Shown: one piece after another, positions 36,549-46,163 of the stretch | Numbering within the stretch: the stretch's first letter is position 1 | How the letters are laid out: the number at the start of each line of letters is the position of its first letter | NCBI GenBank assembly: GCA_003116975.1 | Contig: BGKB01000236.1 | Span: forward strand, 1-64,000 | Reading direction: 5' to 3' | DNA: 64,000 bases | Origin: Aurantiochytrium sp. KH105 | Taxonomy: Eukaryota > Sar > Bigyra > Thraustochytrida > Thraustochytriidae | Made by a program: the position numbers and the translations under genes | Notes under the pieces: generated by a model | Seen by the model: the letters and a program-made list of their open reading frames with translations, nothing else | What the model was told of the DNA's origin: nothing | The model's database searches: none

Positions 36549-38246
36549 CTACTGTTCCACGCATGAGCCTGGACGCGGAACCTCGGGTCTCAATTTGGGC
36601 TCACCATGGATATCCTGATCAATAGGGATGGGCGCAGCTGGGATGCCACGCTGAAGCAAATGACAACGAAATCTTCGCGCACGCTCGAGCAAAGCACCTG
36701 TTGCATCCGTGGGCGACCATAAACGCTCCGCAACTGCCGCGAGACGCGGAAAGATTGTGTGCAAAAGAACGGACGCGTCGACCTTTTCAGCCCAAGCTGC
36801 GCCGCCTCCCCCCAGCACTCGTTTACAGGCCGATCCGAAGCGGTGACAAGGGTCCAACAAGCGAATCTGCTTGTATGAAACCTTTTGGTCAAAGTACCAG
36901 TCCCCAATCGGCATGTTCAATACATTGTATCCTGCTTGAGCCGCGCGAACGACATGCTCCGTGTGCCACCAGCCAAAGACCATGCTGGACTTGGCCAGAT
37001 TATTGCCAAAGTTAATGTAAATCTCCTCCCAACCCACGGGCACTAAGCCCAAGGACACCGCCTTTTCGTGCGTGCGAAAGACGAATTCTTGATAGATGCC
37101 CTTGTTGTTGAGGCGCTTCTCTCTTGCATATGCCATTGTCGCCGGATCCGCCGACCATGGTCGGAGGTTCACCTCGTCGCCGCCTAAATGAATGTACTTG
37201 TCAGGGAAAATATCGTGGAGCTCCTCCAAAAGTTTGAAAATAACCTCATATGCGGCCCCACCTGCCGGCGCAAGCATCTCGCCACGCTTTGTGCAAATGT
37301 CGGGACGGCCGCGGCACCACGACTTGGAGTGTCCTGGTACGTCCAGCTCGGGAATGACGCGAATGCCACGCTCACGGGCGTACGCCACAATCTCTCGCAG
37401 ATCCGACGAGGAGTATCGGTCCATCTCGTTGAACGCACCTTGACACAACTCGGGCACGCTCTCGCTGCACCAAGGAAAGGATTGATCGTCTACAAGATGC
37501 CAGTGCAGAACATTAATCTTGCAATAGGCCATGCCATCGAGAATCTTGCGGAGCATTGGCAGAGGCACGTAATGTCGACTCGAGTCCACCAGGAGCTCAC
37601 GGTGCGCAAAATTCGGCGCGTCACGAATATCCCAATCCGCATGCGCAATTTCATATGTCTCCGTCGCGGCATTGAATTGAATGAGCTGGCTCAGGGTCTC
37701 AAGGCCATGCATTGCGCCATAAATCGTTGGCGCAGTCAAAAAGATTCCCTCACTCGAAACTTTGAGTATATAGCTCTCGTCTGTCTCGAGGCTCTTTTCT
37801 GATTCTGCGTCCTTGACAGATATGTTGATCGACTGAACGCACGCTCTGCAGCTGGCCACTACACCTGTCTTGGACTGTGAGAAGATAAGCCCGGCATACC
37901 GTGCGATCGCGCCAGAAAGCAAAGGACACTTTTCCCTGGCTTGTGCTGCCTCTGCTGCACCGCACCGCTTTACATTCCACTTGAGCGCGAAGGCATCGAG
38001 ACTCACGCGCTTGTCACCGTGGAAAACATGACTTGGCAGCGGATAGGGAAGATTTTCCGGGACAGCATCCCACTTGATGTTCGTTTCCACGGGCTCGGGC
38101 TCGCGATGCTCGAGCGCATTACTCAATGAACTGTTGAGAGCGAGTAGCACCGCGATTGTCAGCAAGACACGGAGCTTGAGCGTCGCCACGGTCCACCAGG
38201 CCGCCGGTGTGGGCTTGTTGTACGAGCGTGTGAATGTGGTCCTCAT
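36549..38246 (-). CDS. GH20 beta-N-acetylhexosaminidase, secreted or lysosomal
   Basis: 565 residues, ATG 38246. A hydrophobic N-terminal segment (LRVLLTIAVLLALNSSLSNA, about residues 25-44) is a signal peptide or anchor. The GH20b-like domain ends near ETLSQLIQF. The TIM barrel then shows DSSRHYVPLPMLRKILDGM, KINVLHWHLVDDQSFPW, RGIRVIPELDVPGH and the catalytic pair in IHLGGDEV (D357-E358). Substrate-binding residues follow in VGWEEIY, GWW and RLWSPTDATG. Such enzymes remove terminal GlcNAc or GalNAc from glycans and chitin oligomers by substrate-assisted catalysis (family knowledge). It interrupts the 7TM array and shares its strand. Confidence 0.93.
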   Translation of the reverse strand: MRTTFTRSYNKPTPAAWWTVATLKLRVLLTIAVLLALNSSLSNALEHREPEPVETNIKWDAVPENLPYPLPSHVFHGDKRVSLDAFALKWNVKRCGAAEAAQAREKCPLLSGAIARYAGLIFSQSKTGVVASCRACVQSINISVKDAESEKSLETDESYILKVSSEGIFLTAPTIYGAMHGLETLSQLIQFNAATETYEIAHADWDIRDAPNFAHRELLVDSSRHYVPLPMLRKILDGMAYCKINVLHWHLVDDQSFPWCSESVPELCQGAFNEMDRYSSSDLREIVAYARERGIRVIPELDVPGHSKSWCRGRPDICTKRGEMLAPAGGAAYEVIFKLLEELHDIFPDKYIHLGGDEVNLRPWSADPATMAYAREKRLNNKGIYQEFVFRTHEKAVSLGLVPVGWEEIYINFGNNLAKSSMVFGWWHTEHVVRAAQAGYNVLNMPIGDWYFDQKVSYKQIRLLDPCHRFGSACKRVLGGGGAAWAEKVDASVLLHTIFPRLAAVAERLWSPTDATGALLERARRFRCHLLQRGIPAAPIPIDQDIHGEPKLRPEVPRPGSCVEQ

Positions 38247-38658
38247 GTTGTCAATCTGCCCGCCTGCCTACTTGCTCGAGACCACGCGTTTACCTTTGTT
38301 GGGCCGCACGGCAAGTCGGACAAGCCAGAGAAAGACGACTGGGCGAGCGCGCCACCGCCTTTTCTCTCCTTCCCTCTCCTCCTCTCTCTCCTGATTTACC
38401 CCGGGCGTTGCCTGTTCGTCGCGACCTTGCTTTTGCCTGCAATAAATCGACGCAATAAAAACAAAAATTACCATACACTGCAAAGAGTGGCAGAGAGTGA
38501 AACCTTTTTTTTTTATAATAAAAAAGATGAATTAGGCCTACTACCTATAGGGTATTGATTTCTATTCTGCCTGGCTGGTCTTCATGATGGATGGAGACTG
38601 CGGCTCAGAACTTTGCCTTCGTATTGATCCCATTCAGATCTTCTTGAGTTGTGTCATA
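38247..38658. other. Intergenic region between hexosaminidase and 7TM-2
   Basis: 412 bp, containing the hexosaminidase promoter and the 7TM-2 3' flank. It has an oligo-T/A run at 38503..38525 and no gene. Confidence 0.45.
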
Positions 38659-39669
38659 TCACTCGTTCCCAACATCCGTAGTGCCCGCTACGGAGCTCGC
38701 CTTCGACATGACCCCAGTTGCTGGAGTCACACTCGATGCGCCTTTCATGTTCTTGGGTCTCCAAATGCCAGAGGTGATAGCAAGCATGCCTATCATGGTG
38801 AAGAAGCTGTCAAGGGGTTGTCCAACCCACGTGATCATTTTCAGATGGCGAGTCTCTTCCGAAGTTTCGAGATTCGGAACGATGGAAACGATGAGCATGA
38901 ACAGAAACGTCGAAAAGATTGTCATCGAGGACCAGCGTAAATTCTTCATCGCCGTAGCGCGCATTTTGATCGTTGCAGCGGACCTCGAATTGCCTGTGCC
39001 CCCATGCATGATTTTGAGCTGCTGCATGACGGGCTCGAGAAAGAGATACAGAAATGCGAGTGAGAGCGTCGTGTCAATGGTCGTGAACATAAAAGCCAGC
39101 CAGCTCGCGTGATCCTGGTAGCAAATTTCGCCGTAAATGATGCGTCCATTGATGAGAAGCCACATGAGACAAATGAAGCCTGGAATGCCATATGTGCCGA
39201 GCAACGCATAGTACCACATTGCCGTGGCAAACTTGCTTCGCTTGGCAGCGAAAGCCGTCGCGGATGCTCGTTTCAGAAAAATCGCATAGCTCAAACCATT
39301 TCCAGCCACGTACATGGTCGAAGGTAACGTTCCCGCCACATTGCAGACCCTCCATAAGCTTGGCGGCGTTTTAAATACGGAAAAGCAAAAGATTACCAAC
39401 GAATTGGCGGTCATGAAGAAGATGTGCGCGTACAAGAGCAGGAATACCTTTTGCTGCGCAGGCGATCGATTCTTCTTCTCCTTGACCAGGTAGTAGGTCA
39501 GCATTGTCTGCGCCCCTATACCGAAGAACATTGCAATCGCGCTGGTCACCGTCTGAGCGGCAAGCATTCCCGCGGTTGCCTCTCGTGCATGCTCGGAAGG
39601 GTAGTCGAGGGGCAAGTGTATCGTCACCGTCTCATTGCGCACAATGTACGCGTCCACAAAGGACCCCAT
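38659..39669 (-). CDS. Seven-transmembrane receptor-like protein, family copy 2
   Basis: The frame is open upstream, but ATG 39669 (MGSFVDAYIVRNETVTIHL) aligns with the start of copy 1 (MGFIAEYIVRNQTVTVDF), giving 336 residues. The family signatures are all present: CNVAGTLPSTMYVAGNGLSY (TM3), ALLGTYGIPGFICL (TM4), the loop Cys in GEICYQDHASWL, FLYLFLEPVMQQLKIM (TM5 end), KNLRWSSMTIFST (TM6) and GQPLDSFFTMIG (TM7). The N-terminal sequon (NET) is kept. It is closest to copy 1 in N-terminus and TM3-TM4. The short C-tail after TM7 is Ser/Thr-rich. Receptor function is inferred from topology only. Confidence 0.75.
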   Translation of the reverse strand: MGSFVDAYIVRNETVTIHLPLDYPSEHAREATAGMLAAQTVTSAIAMFFGIGAQTMLTYYLVKEKKNRSPAQQKVFLLLYAHIFFMTANSLVIFCFSVFKTPPSLWRVCNVAGTLPSTMYVAGNGLSYAIFLKRASATAFAAKRSKFATAMWYYALLGTYGIPGFICLMWLLINGRIIYGEICYQDHASWLAFMFTTIDTTLSLAFLYLFLEPVMQQLKIMHGGTGNSRSAATIKMRATAMKNLRWSSMTIFSTFLFMLIVSIVPNLETSEETRHLKMITWVGQPLDSFFTMIGMLAITSGIWRPKNMKGASSVTPATGVMSKASSVAGTTDVGNE

Positions 39670-41823
39670 GCTGGATGCCTGCTGGTGATTCCTTGAAGAA
39701 TTGCTCTCGACTCGAATCCGTTTTTGCCAAGTCGCGGAAAATTTGACCGCTGGCGATCGATTGCATGCACAAATGAGCCATGCCAAGTAGACGGCTGTCG
39801 TTGATATTTGTGCCCAAATGTCCGTGGTTTCTTTTGGAAAACGAACAATAAATGAGCTTTAAAACGTTTAGCTTACTGGTCCAAAGTACATTGATGATCC
39901 AGCAAAACGTAGCTTGACTGACTTGGAGGTTGGCTCGGGCGGTTAAATCACCACTATTCAGGCCTAAAGTAAGCATAGCCGGTGGAAGGCTCTACCCTTC
40001 CCTACACTGGACTGCACAGCACCGCACTGCTCTTCCCACACCGTTTCAATCTGCTATGACATGAAGCTGCCGTTACCAAAGGCCAGCTCTTGGTCCCGCT
40101 CCAGGCTACCAACACTTATTACATTAAACCCTGCGTTGCCACATCGATGGCCAGTCAGCTCCATGGTGATGCCGCGACTCCAACTCCGTCTCCGCGTCGG
40201 CTCCAGACCCTGCGGGGTGCCCGGTCCGCGTCACGAAGGTACTCAACGGATCTTTTTCACTTGACATATTTTCCCCACCACCCGGCAAACGGAAGCGATC
40301 GGAGGTAAGAGCCAGGGACACGCCTTTCTCTGTCAGCAGTCTGTCTGGTCGTCTGACCAAGAAGGCACACGGAAGTCCATAGCAGCAGTGCAGAGCGTGC
40401 ATACTCAAAAGCTTCCGAAAAAGTACAGGTAGCTTTCAAAGCGTGCTACAGTCCTGCCGTAGGCTGCCACTGACGCGCAAAATTCGCGACAATACTTGTC
40501 ATTTTTATTTTTATTTTTTTTCTCGTTGGAAGGTTTTCCACGCGGCTTCGAGGCGGCGAAATTTNNNNNNNNNNNNNNNNNNNNNNNNNNNNNNNNNNNN
40601 NNNNNNNNNNNNNNNNNNNNNNNNNNNNNNNNNNNNNNNNNNNNNNNNNNNNNNNNNNNNNNNNNNNNNNNNNNNNNNNNNNNNNNNNNNNNNNNNNNNN
40701 NNNNNNNNNNNNNNNNNNNNNNNNNNNNNNNNNNNNNNNNNNNNNNNNNNNNNNNNNNNNNNNNNNNNNNNNNNNNNNNNNNNNNNNNNNNNNNNNNNNN
40801 NNNNNNNNNNNNNNNNNNNNNNNNNNNNNNNNNNNNNNNNNNNNNNNNNNNNNNNNNNNNNNNNNNNNNNNNNNNNNNNNNNNNNNNNNNNNNNNNNNNN
40901 NNNNNNNNNNNNNNNNNNNNNNNNNNNNNNNNNNNNNNNNNNNNNNNNNNNNNNNNNNNNNNNNNNNNNNNNNNNNNNNNNNNNNNNNNNNNNNNNNNNN
41001 NNNNNNNNNNNNNNNNNNNNNNNNNNNNNNNNNNNNNNNNNNNNNNNNNNNNNNNNNNNNNNNNNNNNNNNNNNNNNNNNNNNNNNNNNNNNNNNNNNNN
41101 NNNNNNNNNNNNNNNNNNNNNNNNNNNNNNNNNNNNNNNNNNNNNNNNNNNNNNNNNNNNNNNNNNNNNNNNNNNNNNNNNNNNNNNNNNNNNNNNNNNN
41201 NNNNNNNNNNNNNNNNNNNNNNNNNNNNNNNNNNNNNNNNNNNNNNNNNNNNNNNNNNNNNNNNNNNNNNNNNNNNNNNNNNNNNNNNNNNNNNNNNNNN
41301 NNNNNNNNNNNNNNNNNNNNNNNNNNNNNNNNNNNNNNNNNNNNNNNNNNNNNNNNNNNNNNNNNNNNNNNNNNNNNNNNNNNNNNNNNNNNNNNNNNNN
41401 NNNNNNNNNNNNNNNNNNNNNNNNNNNNNNNNNNNNNNNNCCTCGATGGGGAGGCCCGGCCAGAACCAACCGGAACGAGCAAGTCTGTTTATTGTCGCGA
41501 ATGATCAGATCCAGGCTGCCACCGCCGGCCGCGGCCGACGACGAGTGTAACGCCTCTCTTCTAAGAAAAGGTAAGAGGAAGATTGGCATACTTTGGGTCT
41601 ACCTTGGCTAGATTAGACGGGGTCGACCGATGACGCGAGCACAGAGCGATGAAAAATGGAAGTTGCGGCGGCAGCGGATGAAGTCTGTCTTTCTTGCTCC
41701 TGCGTCGCTGCGGACAATGTATTTCTGTTAATGTTAGCGAGAAGAAAAAGAAAAGGAAAAAAATAGGCTCAAGCTTTGGGTTTGGCATTTTGAATCGAGG
41801 CCCAAGGAACGCTTAGATAGACG
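39670..41823. other. Intergenic region containing an assembly gap
   Basis: 2154 bp, of which 876 are unresolved N. The sequenced flanks (39670..40564 and 41441..41823) show no family signature of the neighbouring receptors and no other gene. Confidence 0.5.
40565..41440. other. Assembly gap (876 N)
   Basis: Unbroken run of N. ORFs that appear to cross it are artefacts. The true length and content are unknown. Confidence 1.
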
Positions 41824-42843
41824 CTAGCTAGCCTCATCCTCGGTGGTGGGTTTGTTTGAGTCTAAGATTGTCGAGGCGCCTTCCCTACGACTGATTGCTG
41901 GATATGTCTTGCTCGTAACCGAGCGCGTACGGACTCCCGTGAACATCCTGTAGTCCTTGGGTAGCCAAATGCTGCTGGTAATGGCCAGCGTCGAGAAAAG
42001 ATTTACAACGCCATCAATCGGAAGTGCAGCCCAATAAAGTAGACGCCAATGATACTCGTCAGCAGACACAGGTCCAGTCGCGGGAATTGCCGTTGCCATG
42101 ATCATGTAAATGAGAGTCGAAAAAATGGCTACCGAAGACCACAACAGATTCTTGCGCGTTGTGTGGCGCATTCTCTTTGAGCTTATAGACTTTGCGCTTG
42201 CGCGGTCCATCGTGCGTAGCTGTTGCAGCACGGGCTCAAGAAATAGGTATAGGAAACCCAAGGATAACAGTGTATCCATGAGCATGAAAGTAAAAGCCAA
42301 TTGCCACGAATGAGCTTGCTGACAGACGCCTTTGAAACGAAGTTCGCCCTGCATTGTAATCACAACAGCAATGAGCAAACCTGGAAGACCATAGACGCCA
42401 AGTTTGCATGCGAAAAAGAGACTTTCTGCAAATTGGCTCCGCTTGGTAAAGCTGGATGTTGCCTGGACACGCTTAATGTAGATGGCATACGTGCAACCTG
42501 CCGAGGAAACGTAGAAAAGCACTGGCATAGCACCCAAATATGCGCATGATTTCCATGCAGCGTTCGACCATTCAATTTTGCCAAATAACAAGATAAAACA
42601 TCCGCATACGGCTAAGCAAACAACGTGAGCAAAAGTCAAGATAAATACAGTGCGCTGCGCTCTTTGGCGATGCGCATCTCGACAGCTGACTGCGGCGAAG
42701 AAGACAAGCACGAGGCAGGCGATGGCCATCAGGCTGGCTCCTGTTATTTGCTGTACCATTCTCATTGTTTTGAGAGGCTCCGTCTGGGGCCATTGTTCCT
42801 GGGCAATAACATCTTCTCGCGATCGTGGAAAGACGAACACCAT
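41824..42843 (-). CDS. Seven-transmembrane receptor-like protein, family copy 3
   Basis: ATG 42843 (MVFVFPRSREDVIAQEQWP) is chosen because it aligns with the start of copy 4. The longer frame upstream opens only at a non-ATG codon. 339 residues with seven helices. TM3 has CAYLGAMPVLFYVSSAGCTY, the TM4-5 loop has GVCQQAHSWQLAF, TM5 ends FLYLFLEPVLQQLRTM, TM6 begins RKNLLWSSVAIFST, and TM7 has LPIDGVVNLFSTLAITSSIW. The N-terminus lacks the sequon of copies 1 and 2. It is a close paralogue of copy 4, with most positions identical from TM1 through TM7. Confidence 0.78.
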   Translation of the reverse strand: MVFVFPRSREDVIAQEQWPQTEPLKTMRMVQQITGASLMAIACLVLVFFAAVSCRDAHRQRAQRTVFILTFAHVVCLAVCGCFILLFGKIEWSNAAWKSCAYLGAMPVLFYVSSAGCTYAIYIKRVQATSSFTKRSQFAESLFFACKLGVYGLPGLLIAVVITMQGELRFKGVCQQAHSWQLAFTFMLMDTLLSLGFLYLFLEPVLQQLRTMDRASAKSISSKRMRHTTRKNLLWSSVAIFSTLIYMIMATAIPATGPVSADEYHWRLLYWAALPIDGVVNLFSTLAITSSIWLPKDYRMFTGVRTRSVTSKTYPAISRREGASTILDSNKPTTEDEAS

Positions 42844-43596
42844 GATGATATATAATGACTGACACAAATTGTCGTTGCGGGTCTGCGCAGTGCTGTCGTG
42901 ACGCGCGTCTTTTGTTGGTTTTGAACTCGCTCGCTCTCCTGTCCTGCTCCAGGCACCCAAGCCTGGTCAATAGGACTCTCAATACGAGTTTTTTGGCCTT
43001 CTCCGGAAAAGAAAGGCAGGCTTTCTATGAAACACATCCAACTCGGCGGCCGCAGGAGCCAGTGATGGTCACACAGTGCCATCCACGGCGCGGCCACCGA
43101 ACCGGTGCTTCCCCCCCCCCCCACTTCCGTCTGCCACTCCAAAGTAAGTCACTCGTGCTTGTCCAACTTTTCCACCGGTGTGTGTGCCGTTGAGAAGTCG
43201 GCCAGATCAGCTCCAAAGTCCCAAGAAAAGCTGTTTCTACCGATAGAACCTCGCCCCAGGGACGGTTATTGCTCCGCGCCCGATCCGATTCCGCGTGGCG
43301 GCCCGCGCCGGAACCTTCTGTGGGGAGAGAGAGCTAGCTAGATCACCACCATCATGATAATAAAACTGCAGTGCACATGACGGGGATGAAGACCGCCAGC
43401 GGCCGCGGCCGCGGCCGCAGCCGCGGCCGCCGCCTCTTTGCAAAGGCGAACGAACGGCTCTGAGTTGGAGTTGAAGAAGAAACAAGAGAAGCGCTATTGC
43501 ATAGGATGTGGAGACGAGAAGGTGGCCTCCAGGGCCGTGACCATGCTCGGCGGCACTGCTGGGGACAACGGGCGCAGCCTACAACGAATCTTCGAT
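42844..43596. other. Intergenic region between 7TM-3 and 7TM-4
   Basis: 753 bp. It contains a poly-C run at 43110..43121 and a GCGGCCGC-based, self-complementary repeat at 43399..43433. No gene seen; it should hold the 7TM-3 promoter. Confidence 0.45.
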
Positions 43597-44631
43597 TTAC
43601 AGTTTGGAGCTATCGGGCCGAGACATCGGCACCATTGATGACTGCTGCAGTGAGTCCACTTGTGCTGATGTCTTGAGTTGCCCTCGGTGCCCAGGATATG
43701 TCTTGGTCATGGATTTGCTGTAGGTCCCTAAAAAGTTGAACTTTTTTGGTAGCCAAACGCCACTTGTGATCGCAAGCGTCGAAAACAGGTTTACGATGCA
43801 GTCGATCGGGAGAATGACCCAGTAGAGCAAGCGCAAGTGGTACGTCTCGATATGGGGTGATCCAGACGCCGGGAGGATCGTCGCCATCATCATATAAATG
43901 AAGGTCGAGAAAATGGCCACAGAAGACCATAGCAGATTTTTGCGCGTTGTATGACGCATTCGTTTTGAGCTTGCAGACTTTGCACTTGCGCGGTCCATCG
44001 TGCGGAGCTGCTGCAGCACAGGCTCAAGAAAGAGGTAGAGGAATCCCAAAGACAGAAGCGTGTTCATGAGCATAAAGGTGAACGCCAATTGCCACGAATG
44101 GACTTGCTGGCAGACGCCTTCAAAGCGAAGTTCTCCTTGCATTGTAATCACAACAGCGATGAGTAGCCCTGGCAGACCGTAGACTCCAAGCTTGCACGAG
44201 GTGAAGAGGAATTCCCCAAGTCTGCTCCGCTTGGTAAAGCTAGATGCAGCCTGGACGCGCTTGATGTATATGGCATACGTGAAACCTGCCGATGCTACTT
44301 GAAACACGACTGGCATAGACCCGAGGTATGCGCATTGTTTCCATGCGGAGTTTGGCCACTCGACCATGCCAAAGAAAAGAATGAAAAACCCGCACAACAC
44401 GAGGCAAACCACGTGAGCAACTGTCAAGATAAACACTGCGCGCTGCGCCGGCTGACGATGTGCATCTCGGCAGCTAACCGCAGCAAAGAAGACGAGCACG
44501 AGACAGGAAATCGCCATCAAGCTAGCTCCAGTCGTTCGCTGCATGACTCTCATTGTCATGAGAGGCTCTGTCTGTGGCCATTGTTCTTGCGCAACAACAT
44601 CTTCACGATCACGTGGAAACGTTAAAACCAT
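43597..44631 (-). CDS. Seven-transmembrane receptor-like protein, family copy 4
   Basis: 344 residues, ATG 44631 (MVLTFPRDREDVVAQEQWP). It matches copy 3 almost throughout: GASLMAISCLVLVFFAAVSC (TM1), CAYLGSMPVVFQVASAGFTY (TM3), the loop GVCQQVHSWQLAF, FLYLFLEPVLQQLRTM (TM5 end), RKNLLWSSVAIFSTFIY (TM6) and LPIDCIVNLFSTLAITSGVW (TM7). The C-terminal tails of copies 3 and 4 diverge (here ending SRPDSSKL), as expected for intracellular receptor tails. It is the last member of the array before the strand changes. Confidence 0.78.
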   Translation of the reverse strand: MVLTFPRDREDVVAQEQWPQTEPLMTMRVMQRTTGASLMAISCLVLVFFAAVSCRDAHRQPAQRAVFILTVAHVVCLVLCGFFILFFGMVEWPNSAWKQCAYLGSMPVVFQVASAGFTYAIYIKRVQAASSFTKRSRLGEFLFTSCKLGVYGLPGLLIAVVITMQGELRFEGVCQQVHSWQLAFTFMLMNTLLSLGFLYLFLEPVLQQLRTMDRASAKSASSKRMRHTTRKNLLWSSVAIFSTFIYMMMATILPASGSPHIETYHLRLLYWVILPIDCIVNLFSTLAITSGVWLPKKFNFLGTYSKSMTKTYPGHRGQLKTSAQVDSLQQSSMVPMSRPDSSKL

Positions 44632-46163
44632 CGTGGCGACCAGGACTCTTGACGCTAATTGTAGATCGCTGTTCGCTGAGAGCTCTATTACGGATTTGCA
44701 GCACGATTCGCGGACGTGCTATCGTTTTTCCCGCGCCGCGCCGCGTTGCAAACCTCAAAAAATGCAACTAATTCAACCGAGGGCGAACTAGTCTTACTGT
44801 TTAAACTAGGGGAAAGGTAGGAGGGGCCTTTGTTTTGCTTTCTTCAAAAACGGCGGAAGCCGCGCGTCGTCACCCTAACAAAAGCTTACTGGTATACCTG
44901 TTAGATATTCTGCTCCGTCCTCGGTTGGCCCTTGCAGCCTCGTTCCTTTTTTTTTCTGCGCAGACTTGCACGCGGCTCGGAGCAGCCAGACGTGGTGGCT
45001 TTCATTTCTTCGCCTCGGTGTCAGCCAGGGTCTTTCCGGCTGCCGTCTCTGCATCCTTGCTTCCGTGCTTCTGTCCATCTCCCCATCTGCCCGCGGTCCA
45101 GGGAGTCAGGATGAGGTCCTCTCAGAGACACGCGCATGCACTATCTCGTCCGCGTGCCGTTGCCGACGGCAACCTCGTCATCGCTTGTCCAGGCTGGTCG
45201 CATCATGGCTTTCGAGGCTACGGCTGGTCCAACTCCATGGTCCGGCAGGGACTTTCTGTGGGACGTTGTTCACGGATTTCAGGCCAGGGTATATCTCTAA
45301 ATCGAGGCTAACGGCTATTCGGTGCGGCGCGAGCCAATGCGGACCCGAAACGGACCTGAACGAGAAGCGTCTACGGCGCCCCAGAGGGAAAGATCAGACC
45401 CATGAGGCGTTGGGCGGTCCACGACTCGTAGTTCATGAACGGGCAAAATGATCGTTTTCGGTTTTAAGCTCCCCAAGAGAGCCGTAGCTCGGACTTCGTC
45501 TCCATTCTCAAGTTCTATACCAAGAGGGAGAGCTCTCGAGGTTCGCCAAACGGCAGTGAGCATTTTTTCAAAGGATTCGTTCGACCTGCGGACTGCAATT
45601 TGAACCCTTTGTAGCTTTTGCGAGTATCTCGATACAGACGCGAGCCAGCTTGCAATTGACTTACTGATTATGACCGTGCGCATGCCCATCCACGGTTTTC
45701 TACACTTGCGCGTCATACTGGCTTCGTTACGAGGCGTAAAATTTGATGCCCCGAGGCCCCCAAAAGAAGACTCTTTCCTTGCTGCAGATGCGCTGCTGAC
45801 GTATTGTGAGACACAAGACACGAGCACGTGGCTCCCTTCATGGCGGCTCATCTCACAGCCAGTCTCTAGCAAGCGAATGCCTGTCCCGGCCCGTCGGTGG
45901 CGCGCGATCTGATCTCCTTCATGCTGTGAAGCTTCGACGTTGGCCATGGCATCTGCAGCCCGAGGACTCCGCGCATCCTGGGCGGGCCACCGTGACATTC
46001 TCCAAGCGAAGCGAGAACGCTGAAAGTGGACGCGCGCCTTGGACTGCGGGATGGAAAGCTTATAGGGGGCCGCCGAGCAGCGCTGCGAGAAGGCAGAGCG
46101 CGAAAGGGGCCGCGGGAGCCAGCGGAGACGGCGCGGAAGAGGACGAGAGCGGCGAGCGCGAAG
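44632..46163. other. Divergent intergenic region, 7TM-4 / Bax-inhibitor gene
   Basis: 1.5 kb between divergent genes. It holds both promoters and one doubtful minus-strand ORF, listed separately. The BI-1-proximal 150 bp is GC-rich leader. No repeats of note. Confidence 0.45.
45315..45998 (-). CDS. Doubtful hypothetical ORF
   Basis: A 227-codon frame opens at ATG 45998 (MSRWPAQDARSPRAADAMAN) and ends before 45315. Composition is balanced rather than purely Arg/Ala, and there are short protein-like stretches such as ALPLGIELENGDEVRATALL. No domain, signal peptide or membrane helix is recognisable. It lies in the divergent region before BI-1 and may be chance. I list it only because nothing else occupies this stretch. 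Confidence 0.2.
   Translation of the reverse strand: MSRWPAQDARSPRAADAMANVEASQHEGDQIARHRRAGTGIRLLETGCEMSRHEGSHVLVSCVSQYVSSASAARKESSFGGLGASNFTPRNEASMTRKCRKPWMGMRTVIISKSIASWLASVSRYSQKLQRVQIAVRRSNESFEKMLTAVWRTSRALPLGIELENGDEVRATALLGSLKPKTIILPVHELRVVDRPTPHGSDLSLWGAVDASRSGPFRVRIGSRRTE

Noticed and set aside
40405-41611. ORFs of 320-394 codons crossing the N gap on both strands
   Set aside because: They are open only because N is not read as stop. The sequenced ends carry no domain.
43399-43433. GCGGCCGC palindromic run as a possible recombination or attachment site
   Set aside because: It is a simple CGCGGC repeat of GC-rich DNA. Self-complementarity follows from composition.
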